Assembly: GCF_000472785.1 (NCBI RefSeq)
Contig: NZ_AXAL01000031.1
Coordinates: forward strand, 24,756-88,755
Direction of reading: 5' to 3'
Origin: Mesorhizobium loti CJ3sym
Lineage (GTDB): Bacteria; Pseudomonadota; Alphaproteobacteria; Rhizobiales; Rhizobiaceae
DNA length: 64,000 bases
The notes beneath the pieces are model-generated. The model was not told the origin of the DNA, made no database searches, and saw only the letters and a program-made list of their open reading frames with translations. Position numbers and translations under genes: made by a program. This document shows, piece by piece, positions 53,806-61,842 of this stretch; the stretch's first letter is position 1; each line of letters opens with the position of its first letter.

Positions 53806-54200
53806 ATTTGGCCTAATTGGCCCGAAGCTGTGATTTTGGCCAAGTTGAGGAACAATCAGAGACCACTATGGCTTGCCCTTTGCCTGCGACAGGAACATGG
53901 TAACGTTTACGGCCGTAAATTTGAAGCCTCTGCGGTCAGGGATCCTGTCGGCGGAGATAGGATAGTGCGGCGGCTTGGGGTGGATGCCGGTGATCTTGGA
54001 CCGTTCATTTCCAGTCCCAAACCCCGCCCGAAGCCCTGAGCTTGGTGAACGGGCCTTTGGGCCGCCGGCCTTCCGAAGGAGGCAGCTTGATGACCTCCTT
54101 GACCCGCTCGGTCCGCCCACCAGCGGATCCCACGAAACCAACCACGGACCCTATTCAGCTACCGATACCCCCATTTTCTGTTGGCCTTGACCCAGTCACA

Positions 54201-54236
54201 AAACAAAAACAGCCCGGGCGTTTAAGCGCCCGGGCT
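54201..54236 (-). terminator. Rho-independent terminator of the lost porin gene
   Basis: On the minus strand AGCCCGGGCG and CGCCCGGGCT (54211-54220 and 54227-54236) form a perfect 10-bp GC-rich stem with a 6-base loop, followed by GTTTTTGTTTT (complement of 54201-54210). It lies 38 bases past the relic stop codon at 54275. It also faces any transcript running leftward. Confidence 0.88.
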
Positions 54237-54274
54237 GGATTTCACCTGTGTAGAACCAGCCCATGGAATGAACG

Positions 54275-54432
54275 CTAGAAGCGGACGATACCGCCATGCT
54301 GCTCTTCTTGTCGGCGCCGGTCCAGTTGGAGAAGTCGGCGTCGTCGAACTTGCCTGCGTTGAGGTGATCGACTTCGGCCGTGACCGTGAAGCCCGGAACG
54401 ACGTCATCGGCGATGTCGCAGCGACGCCGAGG
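54275..54432 (-). pseudogene. C-terminal remnant of a porin gene, frameshifted
   Basis: On the minus strand the frame reads DDVVPGFTVTAEVDHLNAGK then FDDADFSNWTGADKKSSM, typical of the last strands of the rhizobial/Brucella type porin family. After SSM the normal end would be GGIVRF plus stop; those codons are present one frame over (CAT GGC GGT ATC GTC CGC TTC TAG, stop at 54275-54277), so one base has been lost near 54297. No upstream part of the porin is found: the reading ends near 54432. The terminator is still intact, so the loss is probably recent. Confidence 0.8.
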
Positions 54433-54735
54433 TAACATTTCGAAAAACCGCACAAAACTGATCGTATACCCCTTCCTAAAGCAGGATGGCTTTGTGTGGA
54501 TCGGGCTCGAGTGAAGCGACGTTCCGATATTTCAGTTTTCCGTCGCTATTGTCCGGATCGGGTCATTCTCGTCGGTTTTGGCCTGTCTGTTCACGTCCGG
54601 TCACGAAGCAATCCCGGACATCCGAGTTCACCGTTGGTGATTCACATCGCAGCGACAGTAAGCACCTTTACGCTTACCTTGAAGGCATCCTATTTTGGAG
54701 GGTATAGCCGCTCGTGGACGTAGCGTGGACATAGA

Positions 54736-55827
54736 ATGTCGGTACCGCCTTCCTTAAGAATTTACGCGCCGCTCAACGCGGTGCTGGCTGCGCCTGGGCT
54801 TCTGGCGATGGCTGCGCTCACGATACCGGACATATCCGCACGAAGCAGACTGGCTCTGGCTGCCCTGCTCGCTGTTATCTGGGGTGCCTATCTCCTGCAA
54901 CTGGCGGCGACGCTGCTCAAGCGCCGGGCGGGAGACCTTCGGGACAGGACGCCCAAAATCGCCATCGATGTGCTCGCGGTCTTGGTTCCACTCGCCGCAT
55001 TTCTGCTCGTCGGCACGCCCGACCGGGGCCTCTACTGTGCTGTCTGGCTGCTGAAACCGCTGCGCGACTCGACTTTCTTCCCGGTGCTGGGCAGGGTTCT
55101 GGCCAACGAGGCGCGCAATCTGATCGGCGTCACCACGCTCTTCGGCGTCGTTCTGTTCGCTGTCGCGCTCGCGGCCTATGTCATCGAGCGCGACATCCAA
55201 CCGGAAAAGTTCGGCAGCATCCCTCAGGCAATGTGGTGGGCGGTGGTCACGCTTTCCACGACCGGTTATGGCGACACTATCCCGCAAAGCTTCGCCGGCC
55301 GCGTCCTTGCGGGGGCGGTCATGATGAGTGGCATCGGCATCTTCGGACTCTGGGCCGGCATTCTTGCCACGGGCTTCTATCAAGAAGTCCGTCGCGAGGA
55401 TTTCGTCCGCAATTGGCAATTGGTCGCCACCGTACCGTTGTTTCAGAAGCTCGGCCCGGCCGTGCTGGTCGAGATCGTGCGCGCGCTGAGAGCTCGCACG
55501 GTGCCGGCGGGCGCCGTGATCTGCCGCAGTGGCGAGCCCGGTGATCGGATGTTCTTCGTCGTCGAGGGGCGCGTCAGCGTCGCGACGCCGAATCCCGTTG
55601 AGCTTGGCCCTGGCGCCTTCTTCGGTGAGATGGCGCTGATCACCGGGGAACGGCGTTCGGCGACCGTCAGCGCCGCAACCGAGGTCTCACTCCTGTCGCT
55701 GCACGCGGCGGATTTCCAGATGCTGTGCAGCAGCAGCCCGGAGATCGCGGAAATCATCCGCAAGACCGCGCTCGAGCGGCGCGGGGCGGCACAACGCAAC
55801 AGTCCGTCTACCGACTTGGAGCCCTGA
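54736..55827 (+). CDS. mloK1: Cyclic-nucleotide-gated potassium channel, MloK1 orthologue
   Basis: A 363-residue inner-membrane K+ channel. It follows the Mesorhizobium loti MloK1 sequence, as I remember it, with few changes (N terminus RIYAPLNAVLAAPGLLA, then DRTPKIAIDVLAVLVPLAAF). Six membrane helices are present; the selectivity filter TTGYGD is at residues 175-180. The CNBD (about 230-350) keeps Glu298 in FFGEMAL, Arg307 in ERRSAT and Arg348 in the C-helix, the residues that hold cAMP. S4 has few Arg residues, so gating is mainly by ligand. The ATG at 54736 has a weak ribosome site. It is the likely end target of at least some of the cyclases upstream (inference). Confidence 0.97.
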   Translation: MSVPPSLRIYAPLNAVLAAPGLLAMAALTIPDISARSRLALAALLAVIWGAYLLQLAATLLKRRAGDLRDRTPKIAIDVLAVLVPLAAFLLVGTPDRGLYCAVWLLKPLRDSTFFPVLGRVLANEARNLIGVTTLFGVVLFAVALAAYVIERDIQPEKFGSIPQAMWWAVVTLSTTGYGDTIPQSFAGRVLAGAVMMSGIGIFGLWAGILATGFYQEVRREDFVRNWQLVATVPLFQKLGPAVLVEIVRALRARTVPAGAVICRSGEPGDRMFFVVEGRVSVATPNPVELGPGAFFGEMALITGERRSATVSAATEVSLLSLHAADFQMLCSSSPEIAEIIRKTALERRGAAQRNSPSTDLEP

Positions 55828-55860
55828 GCCCGCTCCAGCGACGCTACGACCCCTTCTGAC

Positions 55861-55899
55861 GTCTCGTCACGCCATCAGCGGGTGCGCGTGACCTGAGAC
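55861..55899. repeat. Hairpin downstream of the channel gene
   Basis: GTCTCGTCACGC at 55861-55872 pairs with GCGTGAC-CT-GAGAC at 55886-55899: a 12-bp stem with a two-base bulge and a 13-base loop. No T-run follows, so it is either a Rho-type end, an RNA-stabilising hairpin or an operator. It lies 34 bases after the channel stop. Confidence 0.55.
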
Positions 55900-55924
55900 G
55901 CAAACATCCGGCGTAGAGGCGCAG

Positions 55925-56224
55925 TTGCAGACATGCGTTGAACTGAAGCAGGAGGAATCGAACCAGGGATTTCCGTGGCTGGTGGCGACCGCGGCCCTGC
56001 TGCTTTTGATTCTGGCAGGCGGCTGGTTCTTTCTTTCCTGGCAATCCGGGCAGCGCTACGGGAATGTTGACACTATTCTGAGACAGTTAAAAAGGCGTCC
56101 AAACGGGCGGGCTGAATGGCAGGCCGGAGAATGTGTTAAAGTCATTGATTTTATTGAGTTTTTCGTAGGCCAAAATCAGAAGTCTTTCCGCATCCTCCCG
56201 TATTGTCCCGCCACCGGCAGCTGA
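55925..56224 (+). CDS. Possible small single-helix membrane protein
   Basis: A weakly supported 99-residue frame from TTG at 55925. The only feature is one clear membrane helix, FPWLVATAALLLLILAGGWF, near residues 17-36, followed by a polar tail that ends just before the LysR gene's stop. A good ribosome-site-like AGGAGG (55950-55955) lies inside the frame but no start codon follows at a proper distance, so the true gene may be broken or much shorter. It fills most of the 400-base gap between the channel and LysR genes. Confidence 0.3.
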   Translation: MQTCVELKQEESNQGFPWLVATAALLLLILAGGWFFLSWQSGQRYGNVDTILRQLKRRPNGRAEWQAGECVKVIDFIEFFVGQNQKSFRILPYCPATGS

Positions 56225-56227
56225 CAG

Positions 56228-57097
56228 TTATATGAGCTTCGAGGAGAGAAATTCGATGAAGCGCTGGGTTTTGGCTGGAATGAGGCGGGTCTCCGTCACC
56301 GCGTAAATGCTTACCGGCATGCCTTGCCATTCGGGCAAAATGTGACGAAGGCGCCCAAATACCAAGTCCTCTGCGGCAATCTTCTCGGGAAGCAAGGCTA
56401 TGCCGGCGTGGTTGACCGCCAAGGCGCGGATCATGCCCATGCTGTTGAGCGTAAAGCGGCCTCGGGCGCTGACGTCCGCTCTTAGTTCCCCCTTGTGCAA
56501 TGTCCACGTCGGTATTCGGAGCATGCAAATACATTCATGCTCCGCCAGCTCCGCTGGCGTCGTCGGCTCACCTTTAGCTTCGATATAGGAATCTGACGCA
56601 TAAAGGTGGCGCGAATGCCGCCCGATCAGGCGAGCGATCAGGCTGGAATCTTCGAGTTCGCCAATTCGGATCGCCACATCGAATGGCTCGGCGACCAGGT
56701 CGACACGACGTGGCGTCAGGTCGAATTCGAATGTGATGCCAGGATACTGCTGGGCGAAATCAACGATAATTGGCGTGAGGTAGAGCGTAGCGAAATCGAC
56801 CGGAAGTGAAACCCTCAGCACGCCCGTCGGCTGCTTGAGCATTGCTCCGAGCTGCTCGTGGGCGAGCCGAGCTTCGTCAACGATGCGCTTGCTACGCTCA
56901 TAGTAGAGTTGGCCAGCCTCGGTGAGCTCGATCTTTCGCGTTGTGCGATGCAGCAATCTCAGACCGATTGCCTTCTCCAACTCGCTGATGCGCCGTGAAA
57001 GCGTCGAGTTCGGCATGTCCAGGACCGCTGCCGCTTTTCGGAAACTCTTGGCTCTGGCTACCTCCACGAACAGCGCCATATCATTGAGATGGCTCAC
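56228..57097 (-). CDS. LysR-family transcriptional regulator
   Basis: A 289-residue LysR protein. The start is GTG at 57097, with GGAG seven bases upstream, which puts the helix-turn-helix at its usual place (ALFVEVARAKSFRKAAAVLDMPNSTLSRRISELEKAIG, residues 7-45). The effector domain follows from about 90 (LRVSLPVDFATLYLTPII). The form with DMPNSTLSRRI and LTPRRVDLVAEPFDVAIRIG belongs to the large group next to oxidoreductase genes. It is divergent from the Old Yellow Enzyme gene at 57195 with 97 bases between, and very likely controls it in response to an electrophile or quinone (inference). Confidence 0.93.
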   Translation of the reverse strand: MSHLNDMALFVEVARAKSFRKAAAVLDMPNSTLSRRISELEKAIGLRLLHRTTRKIELTEAGQLYYERSKRIVDEARLAHEQLGAMLKQPTGVLRVSLPVDFATLYLTPIIVDFAQQYPGITFEFDLTPRRVDLVAEPFDVAIRIGELEDSSLIARLIGRHSRHLYASDSYIEAKGEPTTPAELAEHECICMLRIPTWTLHKGELRADVSARGRFTLNSMGMIRALAVNHAGIALLPEKIAAEDLVFGRLRHILPEWQGMPVSIYAVTETRLIPAKTQRFIEFLSSKLI

Positions 57098-57194
57098 CAG
57101 ATTGCTCCATTTATGGAAATGTGATTTCGATTTTGCCAGATTTATCCTGAATTTGGAATGGTGGATAAGGGTCTTCAACGAATGGAGACCTCTT

Positions 57195-58256
57195 ATGAAC
57201 CAGCTTTTCACTTCGGCACCCGTCGGACGCTACACGCTCCCCAACCGCCTGGTTATGGCGCCCATGACCCGCAGCCGCGCGGCGTTCGATGGCACGCCCG
57301 GCGAACTGGCAGCCGAATATTATGCCCAACGCGCGGGTGTCGGCCTGATCGTCACCGAAGGCACGCAGCCCTCGGCTGATGGCCAAGGCTATCTCAGCAC
57401 CCCTGGCATTCACACGCCAGCCCATGTCGCGGGCTGGCAGAAGATCACCGCCGCCGTGCACAACAAGGGCGGTCGCATCTTTATCCAACTCATGCACACC
57501 GGTCGTATGTCGCATCCTGACAATACGCCGCATCATCGCCAGAGCGTCGCGCCCTCCGCAATAAAACCAGGAACCGGCATGTTCACGCCGACCGGTATGC
57601 AGGACATTCCCACGCCTCGGGCGCTAACCATCGCAGAAGTGCAGCAGACCGTGGTCGATTTCCGCAACGCGGCGCGCTTGGCGATCGAGGCTGGAGCCGA
57701 TGGCGTCGAAATTCATGGTGCGAACGCGTACCTCATCCAGCAGTTTTTCGCGCCAAGCGCCAATGAACGCATGGACGCTTATGGCGGCTCCATCAACAAT
57801 CGCGCCCGCTTTGCCATCGAGGTCGCTACTGCGATTGCCGAAGAAATTGGCGCGGACCGCACCTCAATCCGCCTGTCTCCCGGCACGAGCATTTGGGGGA
57901 TCGATGAAGGGGTGGACGGGCCCGACGTCTACCGTTTGCTTGTGACAGAACTGGAGAAGCTGGGGCTGGCCTATGTGCACGTCATGCATCAGGGCAACCA
58001 GCCGTTGCTGGCCGACATCCGCAAACTTTGGTCGGGCGCTTTGATCCTCAACCGCCCAGGTCGGGCGCGGGAACAGATTGGCGCTGACGTTGCCTCCGGA
58101 CTGGCCGATCTTGAGGCCTACGGTCAGATGGTTCTCGCCAATCCAGACTTCGTGGAACGTTTGAAATTCAACGCCACGATGAATGCGGCAGTCCAAGCCA
58201 CGTTCTACGGTGGCACCGCGCTTGGCTATACCGACTATCCTACGTTGAACGCCTGA
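57195..58256 (+). CDS. Old Yellow Enzyme-type alkene reductase
   Basis: A 353-residue FMN enzyme of the N-ethylmaleimide reductase/NemA group, which reduces C=C bonds next to carbonyl or nitro groups using NAD(P)H. Landmarks are the N-terminal LFTSAPVGRYTLPNRLVMAPMTRSRA, IFIQLMHTGR, the substrate-binding HGANAYLIQQFFAPSANERMDAYGGS, and C-terminal NRPGRAREQIGADV with AYGQMVLANPDF near the phosphate site. The ATG at 57195 has GGAGACC upstream; the open frame continues upstream only through the LysR gene. A quinone reductase gene follows after 103 bases, so both form a detoxification module. Confidence 0.94.
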   Translation: MNQLFTSAPVGRYTLPNRLVMAPMTRSRAAFDGTPGELAAEYYAQRAGVGLIVTEGTQPSADGQGYLSTPGIHTPAHVAGWQKITAAVHNKGGRIFIQLMHTGRMSHPDNTPHHRQSVAPSAIKPGTGMFTPTGMQDIPTPRALTIAEVQQTVVDFRNAARLAIEAGADGVEIHGANAYLIQQFFAPSANERMDAYGGSINNRARFAIEVATAIAEEIGADRTSIRLSPGTSIWGIDEGVDGPDVYRLLVTELEKLGLAYVHVMHQGNQPLLADIRKLWSGALILNRPGRAREQIGADVASGLADLEAYGQMVLANPDFVERLKFNATMNAAVQATFYGGTALGYTDYPTLNA

Positions 58257-58359
58257 TCCAAATCCGACGCCAGCGGCACGGTCAATGTCTCCGACCCCAA
58301 TTGGAAGTCCTCCTGTCGGGACTTTCAAAACCTGTCGCCCCATAGCAAGGACAAACACC

Positions 58360-59328
58360 ATGAGCCTCGAACGCGATGCCGCCTCACCTCAACCGCTTGG
58401 CCCCGGCCGGGCACTGCGTCTGCAAGCGTATGGCGGCACTGACAGCTTGAAAGTCGATACGGTTCATGCCCCTGAGCCGGGTCCGGATCAGGTCCTGGTC
58501 CAGGTCAAAGCCGCCGGCATCAACGGAATGGATTGGAAAGTCCGCGAAGGCTATCTGCGTGAAAGGTTCAATTTGGCGGTGCCCGCCACCCTTGGCATCG
58601 AAATGTCGGGCGTCGTGCTCAAGGTCGGCTCGAACGTCAAAGACGTGAGCGTGGGAGAAAGGGTCATGGCTGCGCTCGGTGGCCTCGGCGCCTATGCCGA
58701 CCATTTGGTGATAAACGCCGAAAAGCTCATCAAGACACCTGCAACCCTGTCCGACATTGACGCGGCAGCGGTGCCGGTGGCGGCGATGACGGCATGGCAA
58801 GTCCTCCAGGTCGCCGAATTCGACCTTCGGGGGAAACGGGTGCTCATCCACGGCGCGGCTGGTGGGGTAGGCAGCTTCGCTGTTCAATTCGCCAAGGCGG
58901 CAGGCGCGACCGTTTATGCCACAGCCTCGGCAAAGAGCGCGGCCCATGTCCAAGCCCTCGGTGCTGACGAAGTGATCGATTACCAAAAGCAGAAGTTCGA
59001 GCTTGTTGCGAGCAACATCGATCTCGTTGTCGATCTCGTCGGCGGTCCGGTCGTGGACAAATCGTGGGCTATCCTGTCGCAAAATGGTATCTTGGTGAGC
59101 ATCGCTGCAACCGACGTGGTTACCCGGGCACCGGAAGGCCGCCGGGGTGTTTGGTTCTCGGTCAAGCCTGACACGGCTCGGCTAGCCACCATCGCCCAAC
59201 AAATCGCCGATGGCTCCCTGCGATCGGTGATCGCTGACGTCGTTGCCTTCGAGGATCTGGCCGAGGCCATCGAGCGCAACCGTACCGGCCACGCGCCCGG
59301 AAAAACCGTTGCAGACTTCACCCGCTGA
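58360..59328 (+). CDS. NADPH:quinone reductase-like MDR oxidoreductase
   Basis: A 322-residue medium-chain dehydrogenase/reductase without zinc sites, like quinone oxidoreductases. The N-terminal GroES-like domain contains LVQVKAAGINGMDWKVREGY and LGIEMSGVVLKVGSNVKDV; the NADPH motif is VLIHGAAGGVGSFAVQFAKAAGA, and ADEVIDYQKQKF follows. The ATG at 58360 has AAGGA upstream. It probably reduces quinones or enones in the same stress module as the Old Yellow Enzyme and is read through from it. Confidence 0.92.
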   Translation: MSLERDAASPQPLGPGRALRLQAYGGTDSLKVDTVHAPEPGPDQVLVQVKAAGINGMDWKVREGYLRERFNLAVPATLGIEMSGVVLKVGSNVKDVSVGERVMAALGGLGAYADHLVINAEKLIKTPATLSDIDAAAVPVAAMTAWQVLQVAEFDLRGKRVLIHGAAGGVGSFAVQFAKAAGATVYATASAKSAAHVQALGADEVIDYQKQKFELVASNIDLVVDLVGGPVVDKSWAILSQNGILVSIAATDVVTRAPEGRRGVWFSVKPDTARLATIAQQIADGSLRSVIADVVAFEDLAEAIERNRTGHAPGKTVADFTR

Positions 59329-59515
59329 TTTTTTGGCCTGCTGCCTGCACACGGCATTTTCTGGACTAAGGCAGACACCCTGGCTGCCGCGTTATCGAAT
59401 GCGGCAGCCACTTCTAGGCCGCCGTCGCCATCCACAACATACCCAGGCGCGAAATGCTGAGGCGTGTACGATCGGCAGATTGCTTTAGCGGCTTCATATG
59501 CGAACGCGAGGACAG

Positions 59516-59851
59516 ATGACGAATAAAACTGAACAGGCCGAAGAAGTCGCCGAACGGTTGTCAACTTGGGCAAACGTCACCACAAGACCGCTGTTCGGTG
59601 CCATCGCTCTTTATCGTGGAGACCATGTCTTCGCCATGGTGTGGAAGGGAGCGGTCTATTTCAAAGTAGACGAAAACACCCGAAAAGATTTTGACGCCGC
59701 GGGGTCGCACGCCTTGGAATATCGAAGCCAAGGCAAACCCCAAGCTCTCAAGTCCTATATGGAAGCACCGGCCGATGTTTTGGAAGATGACGAGACATTG
59801 GTTCAATGGGCCGAAAAGGCGTATCGCGCCGCGATAAAAAGTCATCGCTGA
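59516..59851 (+). CDS. TfoX/Sxy N-terminal-domain protein
   Basis: A 111-residue protein matching the TfoX N-terminal domain: TRPLFGAIALYRGDHVFAMVWKGAVYFKVDENTRKDF and ALEYRSQGKPQALKSYMEAPADVLED. The ATG at 59516 has GAGGACAG just upstream, a better start than the ATG 18 bases earlier. In gamma-proteobacteria TfoX regulates competence; in alphaproteobacteria such short forms have no established role. It seems to be a single-gene unit. Confidence 0.88.
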   Translation: MTNKTEQAEEVAERLSTWANVTTRPLFGAIALYRGDHVFAMVWKGAVYFKVDENTRKDFDAAGSHALEYRSQGKPQALKSYMEAPADVLEDDETLVQWAEKAYRAAIKSHR

Positions 59852-60174
59852 CGGCGATCTCTACCGTCGACATTCCGCACCCCTTTGAACGGGGGTTCGA
59901 GTCCATGGCGTGGGCCAGGAAATAATAAATGCACAAAATCAGTAACTTATATGGGTATTTTGGTGGGCCTGGAGGGACGTCGTCTATTCAACAAAAACAA
60001 TTAGTTAGCGGGTGGTTCGCTCAGCCTTCGTATTTTCTCGTATGGTCTGGCGAACCTAGTGGCGAGGACTTCGAATGATGCATGACCCGACGGGCTGTTC
60101 CCGGCGCTGCATCTGCTGCTCCTGTGCTGAGACGATGGCGCATCCAGCGCCACCTCCCAAGGCCTGATCGCGGC
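59852..60174. other. 323-base gap with tRNA-3'-end-like fragments
   Basis: No gene. GGGGTTCGAGTCC at 59892-59904 (plus strand) looks like a tRNA T-arm, and TGGTGGGCCTGGAGGGAC at 59961-59978 is, on the minus strand, GTCCCTCCAGGCCCACCA, a tRNA-like 3' end with CCA. Neither can be extended to a tRNA. Between and after them the sequence is AT-richer than elsewhere in the window. GGTTCGC at 60014-60020 and GCGAACC at 60050-60056 form a spaced inverted repeat. This resembles a scar of site-specific integration. Confidence 0.4.
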
Positions 60175-61695
60175 TCAGAAAAACCCGAGTGCTTTGGTCG
60201 AGTAGCTGACCAGCAGGTTCTTTGTCTGCTGATAGTGGTCGAGCATCATCTTGTGGTTTTCCCGCCCGAAACCGGACGCTTTGTAGCCGCCGAAAGCGGC
60301 ATGGGCCGGATAGGCGTGATAGCAATTGGTCCACACCCGTCCCGCCTGGATGCCGCGCCCTACGCGGTAGGCATCGTTGCCATTGCGCGACCAGACGCCG
60401 GCGCCGAGACCGTAGATGGTGTCATTGCCGATGCGGATCGCATCCTCGACGGTCTTGAACGTCGTGACCGACAGGACAGGACCAAAAATCTCCTCCTGGA
60501 AGATCCGCATGCTGTTGTCGCCGCTGAACACGGTCGGCTTCACGAAGTAGCCCTTGTCGAGGTCGCCACCGAGATGGGCGCGCTCGCCGCCAGTCAGGCA
60601 TTTGGCGCCTTCCTGCTTGCCGATCTCGATATAGTCGAGGATCTTGGTCAACTGATCTTCGGAAGCTTGCGCGCCCATCTGCGTCAAAGGGTCGAGCGGA
60701 TCGCCGACCTTGATCTTCGCAACGCGGGCAACCGCGCGCTCCATGAACTTGTCGAAGATCGATTCCTGGACGAGCGCCCGCGAAGGGCAGGTGCAGACCT
60801 CGCCTTTGTTGAATGCAAAAAGGGCGAAGCCTTCAAGCGCCTTGTCAAAGAATTCGTCATCGGCATCCATCACGTCGGCCATGAAGATGTTCGGCGACTT
60901 GCCGCCCAATTCCATGGTCTGCGGAATCAGGTGTTCGGCCGCATACCCCATGATCTGCTTGCCCGTCGTCGTCTCTCCGGTGAACGATACCTTGGAAATA
61001 CGCGGATTAGCGGCGATTGCCCGACCGACCGACGCACCGGGACCTGTGATGACGTTGAGCACGCCGGGCGGCAGGATATCCGCGGTAAGATTGGCGAGGA
61101 TCAACAGCGTCAGCGGCGTGTTGGAGGCCGGCTTGATCACCGTACAATTGCCGGCGGCAAGCGCCGGGGCAATCTTCCAGGCCGCCATCAACAACGGAAA
61201 GTTCCAGGGAATGATCTGGCCGACGACGCCCAGCGGCTCCTTGAAGTGATAGGCGATGGTGTCGTCATCGATTGTCGAAATGGAGCCTTCGTCAGCGCGG
61301 ATACAGCCTGCGAAGTACCGGAAATGGTCGATGGCGAGCGGTACGTCGGCGCCCCGCGTCTCGCGGATCGGCTTGCCGTTGTCCAGCGTTTCGGCCAGCG
61401 CCAGCAGCTCGAGATTCTCCTCCATGCGGTCGGCGACCTTATTGAGCAGCCGCGACCGCTCGGCAGGTGACAGGCGCGCCCAGCCGTCCTTGGCCTTGTA
61501 GGCCGCGTCGAGCGCGGCTTCCACGTCCGCAGGCGTCGACTTCGCGACCTCGACGAGGCGTTGGCCGTTGATTGGGCTGTAGTCGGTGAAATACTGCCCG
61601 TCCAACGGCGCGACCCATCTCCCGCCGATGAAGTTGCCATAGCGGGCTGGAATATTCCCCTTCGAGCGGACGAGTTCGAGTGCGTGCTGGGACAT
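60175..61695 (-). CDS. Aldehyde dehydrogenase (ExaC/AldA-like)
   Basis: A 506-residue NAD-dependent aldehyde dehydrogenase. Catalytic features are PWNFPLLMAAWKIAPALAAGN, the Glu in TMELGGKSPN, and the nucleophilic Cys in FNKGEVCTCPSR (two Cys; the first aligns with the catalytic one). IFQEEIFGPVLSV and FGGYKASGFGREN complete the fold. The ATG at 61695 has AAGGAAG upstream. It belongs to the acetaldehyde/chloroacetaldehyde dehydrogenase group. It is divergent from the alcohol dehydrogenase at 61843 (147 bases), an arrangement that suits joint oxidation of ethanol or another short alcohol. Confidence 0.95.
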   Translation of the reverse strand: MSQHALELVRSKGNIPARYGNFIGGRWVAPLDGQYFTDYSPINGQRLVEVAKSTPADVEAALDAAYKAKDGWARLSPAERSRLLNKVADRMEENLELLALAETLDNGKPIRETRGADVPLAIDHFRYFAGCIRADEGSISTIDDDTIAYHFKEPLGVVGQIIPWNFPLLMAAWKIAPALAAGNCTVIKPASNTPLTLLILANLTADILPPGVLNVITGPGASVGRAIAANPRISKVSFTGETTTGKQIMGYAAEHLIPQTMELGGKSPNIFMADVMDADDEFFDKALEGFALFAFNKGEVCTCPSRALVQESIFDKFMERAVARVAKIKVGDPLDPLTQMGAQASEDQLTKILDYIEIGKQEGAKCLTGGERAHLGGDLDKGYFVKPTVFSGDNSMRIFQEEIFGPVLSVTTFKTVEDAIRIGNDTIYGLGAGVWSRNGNDAYRVGRGIQAGRVWTNCYHAYPAHAAFGGYKASGFGRENHKMMLDHYQQTKNLLVSYSTKALGFF

Positions 61696-61842
61696 GACAA
61701 CTTCCTTGTCTTGGAGCCCGGGAACATCCCAGGGCCATGGAAACCCCAGCTTTACGCCCTGCCCCGATACGCACATTGATTTCGGTCAAAGCACCTCCCG
61801 CCCCGATGCTTAGTCTGCCTTCATCGACAAAGGAGTTGGATC

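Larger units (their letters stand above)
53806..54735. other. 930-base gap with porin remnant and terminator
   Basis: From 53806 to about 54200 no gene or repeat is supported; several short open frames overlap in different directions without coding character. From 54201 to 54432 lie the terminator and C-terminal remnant of a porin gene (separate entries). From about 54435 to 54735 the sequence is less GC-rich and contains the upstream region of the channel gene, without a clear promoter. Confidence 0.55.

Noticed and set aside
53866..54141. Small genes in the gap before the porin remnant
   Set aside because: Overlapping short frames on both strands, no ribosome sites, no family and unbiased codon positions.
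59892..59925. Complete tRNA gene
   Set aside because: Only a T-arm-like piece is present; no acceptor, D or anticodon arm can be folded around it.
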